From positions 1-18,964 of the forward strand of contig CAZCSH010000010.1 of NCBI GenBank assembly GCA_964501545.1: a stretch of DNA of 18,964 nt. Direction: 5' to 3'. Under the pieces are notes generated by a model that had not been told where the DNA came from, made no database searches, and was given only the letters and a program-made list of their open reading frames with translations. Position 1 is the first letter of the stretch, and every line of letters starts with the position of its first letter. Position numbers and translations under genes: made by a program. This DNA comes from CAZCSH01 sp964501545 (GTDB taxonomy: Bacteria > Patescibacteriota > Minisyncoccia > Minisyncoccales > RBG-13-42-11). Shown here piece by piece: positions 13,035 through 18,964 of this stretch.

Positions 13035-13735
13035 TTTTCTTTTAAACTCTTATCTTCGCTGGCAACCTGAATCTTCATCCCCAAAAAAACTAAAATCATA
13101 CCAGAAATAGCAAAGATTGAGGCAACGCTCATAGTGAGAGATTTTGAAGGAAATTGAGTAATAAAGTTAAAAAGCCCCGAAGCAAACAAGGCCAGAAACC
13201 CTGTCCCAAACAGTATTGAACGCAAACGCATCTTCCAGTAATCAACCTGAAAGGCATTAAGAAAAAAGAAGAGGCTCCCAGTCAAAGCTACTCCGCCACT
13301 AACTAAGCCTATGAAGACTCTAAGGAATAAAGGAAAATTATCAAAATAGAAGAATGCGTTTCCTTCAAAAACAATGAGAACTGGATTTACAAAGAAAATG
13401 CGAAGAAAAACAACTAGAAACCCAAAAAAGACCAATATGGCAGGGACAATATTCTTCCCTTTTCCATCCAGGGCGATGATTAAAGGTATGCGAATGAAAA
13501 GCGCCAAAGTAACGAAAAGCACTAAATTAGCAAAAGTGTAAAGCCAGTAAATTTTTACTAAATCGTAAATAAAGAGGCCTGGGGCAGCTATTAATAGAAA
13601 ATACAATCCAAAGAACCAAAAGTTTAAGGAAAAATTATAAACCAAAGGAGATTCCTTTCTATATTGCCAAAGATGAAAAGCGATGCCCAAGCAAGTTAAG
13701 AAAGAAATTGCGTGGAAAAAAGCTATGATTGGCAT
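13031..13735 (-). CDS. Seven-helix membrane protein of unknown function
   Basis: A 234-aa very hydrophobic protein with about seven predicted membrane helices: roughly residues 3-23, 34-56, 63-82, 93-114, 132-160, 169-193 and 202-224, ending in a short charged cytoplasmic tail (QVASEDKSLKEK). No catalytic or transporter motif is recognised. The arrangement is similar in outline to seven-helix sensor modules of histidine kinases, but no kinase domain follows. The start overlaps the 3' end of the Nudix gene by 13 bp and the stop overlaps the alkyltransferase start by 4 bp, so it is translated as part of the same run. Confidence 0.7.
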   Translation of the reverse strand: MPIIAFFHAISFLTCLGIAFHLWQYRKESPLVYNFSLNFWFFGLYFLLIAAPGLFIYDLVKIYWLYTFANLVLFVTLALFIRIPLIIALDGKGKNIVPAILVFFGFLVVFLRIFFVNPVLIVFEGNAFFYFDNFPLFLRVFIGLVSGGVALTGSLFFFLNAFQVDYWKMRLRSILFGTGFLALFASGLFNFITQFPSKSLTMSVASIFAISGMILVFLGMKIQVASEDKSLKEK

Positions 13736-14157
13736 AGAAAATTATTGGCTTTTTTAAGGTTTTCTTTGGCATTTTTAAAAGTTAACTGTTCAAGAGCTTC
13801 TTTGAAAGGAAGCCATTGAAAACCAATGTGTTCAAAAGAAAGCTTTATTTCTCTTTCTTGGGTTTCTGCCAGATAAAAGACAACCGTCTTAAAAACAGTT
13901 TGACCTTGGAACTTAAAGAAATACTGAATAGTTTCCTTAAACCCCTCAATAAACTTTAAGTCTTTCAATCCTGTTTCTTCAAACACTTCTCGCTCAACTG
14001 CTATTCGTTCATCTTCTCCTTTTTCAATATGTCCTTTGGAAAAATCCCAGTACTCTTTTTGGGCCTTGGCTGAGGAAGGATAATGTAAAAGAAGGTAATA
14101 AACTTTACCTCCTTCTCTCCTAAAAATAATGGCTCCAGCTGATCTTTCAACCGGCAT
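13723..14157 (-). CDS. Nudix hydrolase, probable Ap4A-type
   Basis: Nudix enzymes hydrolyse nucleoside diphosphates linked to another group. The 144-aa protein has the complete box GX5EX7REUXEEXGU at residues 42-64, with REVFEETGL at its core, preceded by WDFSKGHIEKGE. That, and the N-terminus ERSAGAIIF, is like the bis(5'-nucleosyl)-tetraphosphatase (NUDT2/Ap4A) group, where WxxPKGH is typical. Ap4A is a by-product of aminoacyl-tRNA synthetases, so it would clear a toxic dinucleotide. Substrate assignment is family inference. The gene starts 6 bp after the GNAT stop and overlaps the membrane-protein gene. Confidence 0.88.
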   Translation of the reverse strand: MPVERSAGAIIFRREGGKVYYLLLHYPSSAKAQKEYWDFSKGHIEKGEDERIAVEREVFEETGLKDLKFIEGFKETIQYFFKFQGQTVFKTVVFYLAETQEREIKLSFEHIGFQWLPFKEALEQLTFKNAKENLKKANNFLCQS

Positions 14158-14163
14158 TTTAGC

Positions 14164-14664
14164 TTAGTATTTTGGTTTTTGAATTGTTTTATAAAACAAC
14201 CAGTCATCTGCCCCAAAATAGTTTTGAGGGATGTGGCCTACCAGAATCCATTTGTTTTTTTGGTAGAACTTCAGGTTGTGCTTAGAAGTCCAAAGGTGGA
14301 CCTTGTGAACGTCTCGCCCCTTTGCTACCTTCTCCAACTCGCCTAAGAGCAAACTGCCGATGCCCAAACTCTGGAAAGTTTTGTCAACCGCTAGCCAAGA
14401 GACGTAAAGAATGCCCCCATAAGGCTCATTTGTCAGAAGATAACCAACTATCCCTCTACCAACCCGGACTAAAATTAAATCTATTCTTTTTCCTTTTAAA
14501 TCACTCCTCAAAATGGCTTTGGTGAAGTATTTCTTCAGAAAAAGGTTCTTTGCCTTCAAGGAATATTGTGGAAACTGTTTCTGGACGCTTGACTGGAAAA
14601 ACTTCCAGAAGGAATCGAGGTCGGCTAAGGTTGCTTTTTTAATTTTAATCTTTGGCTTTTTCAT
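14164..14664 (-). CDS. GNAT-family N-acetyltransferase
   Basis: Transfers an acetyl group from acetyl-CoA to an unidentified amine. The chosen 166-aa product starts MKKPKIKIKKATLADLDSFWKFF, a standard GNAT beginning, and has motif A as LAVDKTFQSLGIGSLLLGELEKVA with the pyrophosphate-binding Q-x-x-GIG (98-103), and a C-terminal HLWTSKHNLKFYQKNKWILVGHI typical of the family's last strands. A longer frame opening at 14733 would overlap the polymerase gene by 67 bp and add 23 unrelated residues, so ATG at 14664, 2 bp after the polX stop, is preferred. Target could be a ribosomal protein, small molecule or drug; sequence does not tell. Confidence 0.85.
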   Translation of the reverse strand: MKKPKIKIKKATLADLDSFWKFFQSSVQKQFPQYSLKAKNLFLKKYFTKAILRSDLKGKRIDLILVRVGRGIVGYLLTNEPYGGILYVSWLAVDKTFQSLGIGSLLLGELEKVAKGRDVHKVHLWTSKHNLKFYQKNKWILVGHIPQNYFGADDWLFYKTIQKPKY

Positions 14665-14666
14665 TG

Positions 14667-16391
14667 TTAATGGAAAAACTTCATTAACCTTTCGGGAGGT
14701 TGAGTGTTGATTATGTCTCCTTTCTCTGCCCAACCGCGTCTGGCCTGGGCAATTCCCAACTCAATAAATCTTAAATGCTCTTTTTGATGAGAATCAGTGT
14801 TGATTATCATTTTAACTCCAGCTTCCTTTGCCCTTCTGATATTCTGGTCATTTAAATCCAGCCTTTCAGGATGGGAATTAATCTCCAGGGCGACATTATA
14901 CTCTTTAGCTGCTCTCAAAATCTTATCAAAATCACACTCATATTCGTCCCTCCTTTTTAAGATTCTGCCTGTTGGGTGAGAGATGACATCAATGTTAGGA
15001 TTTTTCATAGCACGAATAATTCTCTCTGTCATTTCTTTCTTACCCATTTTAAAACTAGAATGAATTCCAGCTATGGCATAATCTAACTTAGCCAAAGCAA
15101 CGTCCGTAATATCTATTGAGCCGTCATTGAGAATATTGGTCTCTGCTCCTTGCAATAATTGAAAGTTTTTCTTTTCTTTTTTAAACTTTTCATTCATTTT
15201 ATCAATTTCTTTTCTCTGCTGGCTAAGCTGCTTTTCATCCAACCCATGCTCAATTCTTAAAAATTTAGTGTGGTCAGAAATACCCAGATACTCATAACCC
15301 ATATCCTCGGCAGCTTTGGCCATTTCAGCAATTGAATCTGCCCCACCATCCCAATTAGAATGGCAATGGAGATCTCCTCGGATATCTTTGTAGCCAATGA
15401 TTTTGGGTAACTTGCCAGATAAGGCTGCCTCTATTTCTCCTTGATTTTCTCTAAGTTCGGGCTCCATCCAAACTAATCCTAAAGCCTTATAGATTCCTTC
15501 TTCTGACCAGCCAGCAATCATTCTTTTACCCTTAAACAAGCCGTATTCCGAAAGCTTTAAGCCTTTCGCAATGGCAATTCGGCGGGTCACTATATTATGT
15601 TCTTTTGACCCAGTAAAGTATTGAAGGGCAGAGCCATAGCTCTTTTTAGCAACCACCCTAATATCTATATCAAACCCTTCCTCTATCCTGACTGAAGCCT
15701 TAGTTCCACCCTTGCCCCAAATTTTTACTACTTCTGGCATGGCCACAAAAAAATCCATAACCTTTTTTGGCTCTTTGGAAATAATCAAAAAATCAGCATC
15801 GCCAATGGTTTCTTTCATTCTTCTAACAGAACCTGCAAAATCTACTCTTTCAACCTCTTTTAGCTCTTGGAGCTTTTTCTGAATTATTCTGACTCTGGGC
15901 AAAATCTCTCCCAAAAGAAACCTTCCTTTGCTTCTTTTTAAAAACTCTATGCCTTCTAAAATATTCTGCTCTGTTTTTTCACCGAAACCAAAAAGAGGAG
16001 CTATTTTATGAGTTCTGGCAGCTTTTTCCAAGCTTTTCAAATCTCTCACCCCCAACTTCTGGTAAAGAACCTTGGCTTTTCTCGGGCCCATCCCTTCCAC
16101 CTGAATTAATTCCTCAAGATTCAAAGGCAAGCGCGATTTCCACTGCTGATAATACTTAATCTTGCCTGTTTTTAAATACTCCTCTATTTTCTCAGCAATG
16201 CTCTCTCCAACGCCTGGAATTTCTTCTAAGGCTTTGAGTCCGCCCCTTTTATAAATATCTCTGACATCTTCTTCCAGACCTTCCAAGGCAGCAGCTGCCC
16301 TCTGGTAGGCATAGGGCTTGAAAGCTACCTCATCCATTTTCAAATACTCTCCTATCTCAGAAAATATTCTGGCTAATTCCTTGTTTTTCAC
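14667..16391 (-). CDS. polX: Family X DNA polymerase with PHP exonuclease domain
   Basis: Gap-filling repair polymerase with 3'-5' exonuclease/AP-site activity, as in Bacillus and Thermus PolX. The 574-aa chain has helix-hairpin-helix motifs (IPGVGESIAEKI at 58-69, VEGMGPRKAKVL at 98-109, FGFGEKTEQNI at 134-144), the polymerase active site SVRRMKETIGDADF (Asp198, Asp200) with the third acid in FDIDIRVV (240-247), then the PHP domain. All PHP metal-site motifs are intact: DLHCHS (His342, His344), SDHT (His374), GAETN (Glu417), GIHSS (His444), SHPTGR (His472), INSHPERLDL and NTDSH (Asp533, His535). Both activities should work. The start lies 1 bp after the half-MFS gene stop. Length is the family norm. 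Confidence 0.95.
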   Translation of the reverse strand: MKNKELARIFSEIGEYLKMDEVAFKPYAYQRAAAALEGLEEDVRDIYKRGGLKALEEIPGVGESIAEKIEEYLKTGKIKYYQQWKSRLPLNLEELIQVEGMGPRKAKVLYQKLGVRDLKSLEKAARTHKIAPLFGFGEKTEQNILEGIEFLKRSKGRFLLGEILPRVRIIQKKLQELKEVERVDFAGSVRRMKETIGDADFLIISKEPKKVMDFFVAMPEVVKIWGKGGTKASVRIEEGFDIDIRVVAKKSYGSALQYFTGSKEHNIVTRRIAIAKGLKLSEYGLFKGKRMIAGWSEEGIYKALGLVWMEPELRENQGEIEAALSGKLPKIIGYKDIRGDLHCHSNWDGGADSIAEMAKAAEDMGYEYLGISDHTKFLRIEHGLDEKQLSQQRKEIDKMNEKFKKEKKNFQLLQGAETNILNDGSIDITDVALAKLDYAIAGIHSSFKMGKKEMTERIIRAMKNPNIDVISHPTGRILKRRDEYECDFDKILRAAKEYNVALEINSHPERLDLNDQNIRRAKEAGVKMIINTDSHQKEHLRFIELGIAQARRGWAEKGDIINTQPPERLMKFFH

Positions 16392-16392
16392 C

Positions 16393-17010
16393 TTATTCGG
16401 GTTTTGGAATTAAAATAATCTTCCTTTTTGGCACTATTAAATCTTTCTTGATTAAAAGGCACAAAAAGGTAGCAACCAAACCAAAGACTCCAACCCCAAC
16501 AAAAAGAGGAGTAAAACCCAGGGTCTGGGCGACAAAACCTCCAATAATGCCAGAAACCCCAGCTCCAATTCCAATGGCTGAACTATCTAAAGCCCAGCTT
16601 TGAGCTTCTTTGCCTTGATCAATGTGACGAGTAAAGATGCCACACCAGGCAGGCAGAGAAAAAGCGGCTCCTAAAGCGTGGATTATTTGTAATAAATAAA
16701 TGTGCCAAGGCAAAGTAGAAAAAATAAATCCAAAAGGAGCTAAGCTGGCTAAAAGTGTGCCTAAAACCAAAAAGTAATAGTCATCTTTCTCACCGTGGTT
16801 TTGGTCTAGATAGCTACCAATGGGAAGCTGAAGCAGAGATTTGAAAAGCCAGTAAAGGCCAACTGCTATGCCAGCTACTCTGACATCTCCTCCCTGAATG
16901 TGGCCAGTTATGAAAATAGCTAAAATAGGAGAAACCAAACCCCAGCTGAAGAGGAGAGAGAGGTCAGAAAAGACTAAGAGCTGAATGACTTTGTTAAGGG
17001 ATTTTAACAT
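16393..17010 (-). CDS. Half-size MFS-type membrane protein (six helices)
   Basis: A 205-aa protein with about six membrane helices: near residues 9-34, 47-66, 77-98, 102-128, 140-165 and 168-187. It aligns in style with the N-terminal half of a major facilitator: DLSLLFSWGLVSPILAIFI opens the first helix, and GSYLDQNHGEKD sits where MFS motif A (GxLaDrxGrk) is found. The second six-helix bundle is absent and the next gene begins right after the stop, so this is a natural six-helix protein or a truncated carrier that may work as a dimer. The tail KKDLIVPKRKIILIPKPE is charged. The start overlaps the upstream flippase-like gene by 17 bp. Substrate unknown. Confidence 0.75.
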   Translation of the reverse strand: MLKSLNKVIQLLVFSDLSLLFSWGLVSPILAIFITGHIQGGDVRVAGIAVGLYWLFKSLLQLPIGSYLDQNHGEKDDYYFLVLGTLLASLAPFGFIFSTLPWHIYLLQIIHALGAAFSLPAWCGIFTRHIDQGKEAQSWALDSSAIGIGAGVSGIIGGFVAQTLGFTPLFVGVGVFGLVATFLCLLIKKDLIVPKRKIILIPKPE

Positions 17011-18007
17011 GGGAAGTTTCCCGGTCGGTTATTTTACTTATTTTTCTAAAAATAGTGTTTTTCAAAAGAATAATTCCCAACCTAAAAAAGAGAGCTAAAC
17101 CAAACAGGGCCACCAGCAATTCTGCTCCACGAATTATCATAGTAAAGGCAGTGGCTGTTGAGCTACCCAGACCCAAAGCTCCAAAAGCGAATGTTTGAAT
17201 TACCTCATGAGAACCAAGAGCCGTAGGAATGGGGATCATAACAGCCAAATAACTAAAACCTAGAATAGATAAAATAGGCAAAATACCAATGCCTTTAGCT
17301 AGAAAAGAAACTAAAAACCAAGTTCTCAAATACATAACAGCTACTTTCAAAAAAGAAAGTCCCACCCCCTTCCAGAGGGCCAAATTCTCAAACTTGAAAA
17401 AGGCAAAGATTTCTTTTTCAATCTCAAAGGGACGATCCTTATTGCCTGGCAGGAAAAACTTAACAATGCTTTCCTTTCTGGCGCTTTTGAAAAAGAAAAA
17501 AACAATGCCAGCCAAAAAAATAACAAATACTCCACCAAAAATAGCCACCAGTTTTATTGGCGGCAACTCAATAGCTAAAAGAAAAAATAGGCCTCCAAAA
17601 AAAATAACTGCTAAATTAGCAGTCCACTCCAAAATCCTATCAATTATGACCGAAGCCATGCCCTTGTCAAAATCTATCTTCTCTCTGTCTTTTAAAACAT
17701 AACTGCGGAATAATTCTCCACCCCAAACAAGAATAGGAGCTAAAAACATGGCAGCAAACCCTGCCAAATAAGGGCCAAAAAGGGCTTTAAAAGGAATATT
17801 AACCCCTGTTCCTCGCAAAATCTCTTTCCACTTCCAAGTTCCAACCGCCATCATCAAGACAGTTAAAACCAGAATAACCAACCCTTGCCAGCCGGTAAAG
17901 ACCAAAAAGGCATTCTTTATCTCCTGCCAGCCTACTATCCTTAAAATCCAAACGAACAAGGCTATCCCAATCAAAAGAGAAAAGAGAAATAGCAGAACTT
18001 TTTTCAT
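16994..18007 (-). CDS. Flippase-like membrane protein (LPG synthase TM / UPF0104 family)
   Basis: A 337-aa integral membrane protein with about eight helices. The patterns GTWKWKEILRGTGVNIPFKALFGPYLAGFAAMFLAP, GGELFRSYVLK, FDKGMASVIIDRILEWTANL and FSYLAVMIPIPTALGSHEVIQTFAFGALG (split by variable segments) are those of the lysylphosphatidylglycerol-synthase transmembrane/flippase-like family, here without the cytosolic aminoacyltransferase domain. Members without that domain are associated with polar-lipid or glycolipid handling; the substrate here is unknown. It is the first gene of an eight-gene minus-strand run and has a likely promoter of its own directly upstream. It overlaps the half-MFS gene by 17 bp. 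Confidence 0.85.
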   Translation of the reverse strand: MKKVLLFLFSLLIGIALFVWILRIVGWQEIKNAFLVFTGWQGLVILVLTVLMMAVGTWKWKEILRGTGVNIPFKALFGPYLAGFAAMFLAPILVWGGELFRSYVLKDREKIDFDKGMASVIIDRILEWTANLAVIFFGGLFFLLAIELPPIKLVAIFGGVFVIFLAGIVFFFFKSARKESIVKFFLPGNKDRPFEIEKEIFAFFKFENLALWKGVGLSFLKVAVMYLRTWFLVSFLAKGIGILPILSILGFSYLAVMIPIPTALGSHEVIQTFAFGALGLGSSTATAFTMIIRGAELLVALFGLALFFRLGIILLKNTIFRKISKITDRETSHVKIP

Positions 18008-18019
18008 TTTACTTGTTTA

Positions 18020-18047
18020 ATTTTACCCCAAAAAAGGCCAAAAACAA
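18020..18047 (-). promoter_or_regulatory. Likely sigma70-type promoter for the flippase-to-PurF operon
   Basis: Reading minus, TTGTTT (18042-18047) is followed after 16 bp by TAAAAT (18020-18025), 12 bp before the ATG at 18007. The transcript would have a very short leader. Position after a terminator and before the first operon gene supports it; the -35 is only moderate and shares bases with the terminator T tract. Confidence 0.45.
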
Positions 18048-18048
18048 A

Positions 18049-18070
18049 GAGGCTGCGAAAATACAGCCTC
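18049..18070 (-). terminator. Rho-independent terminator of the secreted-protein gene
   Basis: Reading minus, GAGGCTG / CAGCCTC (7-bp perfect stem, 8-base loop) is followed by TTTGTTTTTGG. It lies about 95 bp after the stop of the GC-rich gene and insulates the next operon. Confidence 0.75.
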
Positions 18071-18083
18071 CAGATGAGTGCGG

Positions 18084-18114
18084 GCCCCTTTGGCAGCGAG
18101 GCTGCCATCAGGGC
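18084..18114. other. GC-rich stem-loop between the secreted-protein gene and its terminator
   Basis: GGCAGC-GAG-GCTGCC (18092-18106) is extended by an outer GCCC / GGGC pair (18084-18087, 18111-18114). There is no T tract, so it is not itself a terminator. It has the higher GC of the adjoining gene and may be part of the same acquired segment or a 3' stabilising structure. Confidence 0.55.
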
Positions 18115-18164
18115 ACCAGACAGAATGAGGTTAGAGAGAGTTTAACCAGGTTGGCGAGAGCCTG

Positions 18165-18794
18165 TTACTTGTAGGCCCCGAAGCCACTGGGTTGAACCGA
18201 GAATATGTTACCGTGTTCACCTAGGGCAGGGTCATTGGAGACCTGTTGTACCCGGACGTAGCTACCCCAGATAATGGAGCCGCCGGTGTTGTCGTCGTAA
18301 CCGTCATGGTCTTCGTCGACCACGCCGCCGGGCGGATAGACGATCTTCACGAAGTAGGTCCAGACCGAACCATCTTCATTCACGCCACGTTGGTGGTTGG
18401 TCAGCCAGGCACCTTCGCAGGCAGAGTTGTCGGCGTTGACAGGATCGCAACCATACCCCCGGTCAAGCTTATAGTCGTTGTTGCAGTCCTTGTTGGATAG
18501 CCAGACGTCGCTCCACCACATGATCAGGTCAACGTCGCAATAGTCACCGCCGATCACCCGATCGGAATCGCAGTATCGCCCGTTGAACATATGGGCCTGG
18601 TAGTTGTAGCCGAACTGGTCATAGCCCAGGCTCACCGGCTGGTCTGCCCCATCACGGATGGTCCCGTCCTGAATGGTGGTACATCTGTTACCGTTGTTTC
18701 CGCTCGGCTTGGCAACCACTGGGCTCACGCCGATCGCGGCTAGGGCAACGAGAACCATCAGCATCGTTACGACGAGAAGCCAAATCTTTCTCAT
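18165..18794 (-). CDS. Secreted acidic cysteine-containing protein, GC-rich outlier
   Basis: A 209-aa exported protein of unknown function. A signal peptide is clear: MRKIW, a hydrophobic core to about residue 24, and SPVVA|KP suggesting cleavage after Ala28. The mature part has six cysteines (38, 75, 86, 104, 116, 126), allowing disulphides, and two Asp-rich loops like calcium-binding sites (DCNNDYKLD at 103-111 and DEDHDGYDD at 160-168). Aromatic stretches include YDQFGYNYQAHMFNGRYCD, WWSDVWLSNKDC and WLTNHQRG. I associate the YNYQAHMFNG...LSNKDC...WLTNHQ pattern with uncharacterised proteins of uncultured microbes, from memory only. The start is firm (AAGGAGGAG 8 bp upstream). The coding region is visibly richer in G+C than all neighbours. 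It has its own promoter and terminator, so it is an independent unit. Confidence 0.85.
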   Translation of the reverse strand: MRKIWLLVVTMLMVLVALAAIGVSPVVAKPSGNNGNRCTTIQDGTIRDGADQPVSLGYDQFGYNYQAHMFNGRYCDSDRVIGGDYCDVDLIMWWSDVWLSNKDCNNDYKLDRGYGCDPVNADNSACEGAWLTNHQRGVNEDGSVWTYFVKIVYPPGGVVDEDHDGYDDNTGGSIIWGSYVRVQQVSNDPALGEHGNIFSVQPSGFGAYK

Positions 18795-18876
18795 TCGCGT
18801 TCTCCTCCTTCGTTTTGTTTCTGCTCTCTAAACCTCATCCTTCAGAATAATGCGAATACAAAGAACAACTAGAAGT

Positions 18877-18904
18877 ATTTTAATATATTATTAGATTTTG
18901 TCAA
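18877..18904 (-). promoter_or_regulatory. Strong sigma70-type promoter for the secreted-protein gene
   Basis: Reading minus, a perfect TTGACA (18899-18904) is followed after 16 bp by TAAAAT (18877-18882), in an AT-rich spacer. Start of transcription would fall near 18870, leaving a leader of about 75 nt ending in a strong AAGGAGGAG ribosome binding site before ATG at 18794. This is the best promoter in the window. Confidence 0.8.
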
Positions 18905-18915
18905 GTCCTTGTGGT

Positions 18916-18931
18916 AATGTGCACACACATT
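18916..18931. promoter_or_regulatory. Inverted repeat just upstream of the -35 box
   Basis: AATGTG-CACA-CACATT is a perfect 6-bp inverted repeat 11 bp upstream of the -35 box (18899-18904). It could be an operator or activator site for the secreted-protein gene; no regulator gene is nearby, so this is only a candidate. Confidence 0.3.
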
Positions 18932-18964
18932 TTGCACTTTTCTGGTAATTTAAGGGCATATGAA

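Noticed and set aside
14665..14733. Longer GNAT start overlapping polX
   Set aside because: The added residues are antigenic-looking shadow sequence from the polymerase 3' end; family homology begins at MKKPKIKI.

Overview
The window looks like part of a chromosome from a Patescibacteria/CPR bacterium, most likely Parcubacteria-like. The reasons are compact AT-rich genes with 1-17 bp overlaps, standard code 11 with all three stops in use, small single-domain versions of repair enzymes, a DUF11-type surface protein inside a housekeeping operon, and many short palindromic repeats, several of which sit in frame inside essential genes. The lineage is an inference from gene style; no 16S rRNA gene is present. 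No CRISPR array, transposase or tRNA gene was found.

Layout. Bases 1-9109 (minus strand) form a tight translation/repair operon read argS -> ileS -> a 95-aa unknown -> recO -> surface protein -> glyS (glyS runs off the left edge). A 200-bp divergent region full of hairpins (9110-9312) separates it from a plus-strand ribosome-rescue and translation-initiation cluster: smpB, ssrA (tmRNA, whose 5' end overlaps the smpB stop), a 133-bp palindromic element, infC, rpmI and rplT, closed by a bidirectional terminator (11306-11343). Bases 11348-18007 (minus) form an eight-gene run: flippase-like membrane protein -> half-size MFS protein -> PolX/PHP DNA polymerase -> GNAT -> Nudix (Ap4A-type) -> 7-TM protein -> O6-alkylguanine-DNA alkyltransferase -> a PurF-like protein. 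The right end holds a separately promoted, GC-rich secreted protein gene (18165-18794).

Most notable points. (1) IleRS carries a complete histidine-phosphatase domain (about residues 485-680) between the two halves of its second CxxC zinc knuckle. (2) The PurF-like protein has lost its glutaminase nucleophile (Ser2 for Cys) and other glutamine-site residues, yet keeps the four cysteines expected for a Bacillus-type [4Fe-4S] cluster. (3) At least eight copies of a hairpin repeat with a conserved flank (AGCGAAGGTGAAGA-like) and a variable but always self-complementary stem are scattered here; one is translated inside argS. (4) argS, ileS and glyS each contain repeat-derived in-frame segments, resembling the palindromic elements of Rickettsia. 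(5) A long inverted repeat starts exactly at the tmRNA 3' end and shares the terminal motif ACCCYGTTA with a palindrome inside argS.

How the genes work together. The left half supplies charged tRNAs (Gly, Ile, Arg), trans-translation (SmpB plus tmRNA, predicted tag ANLFKQPALAYA) and IF3/L35/L20. The right half mixes DNA repair (PolX, alkyltransferase), nucleotide housekeeping (Nudix) and envelope functions.
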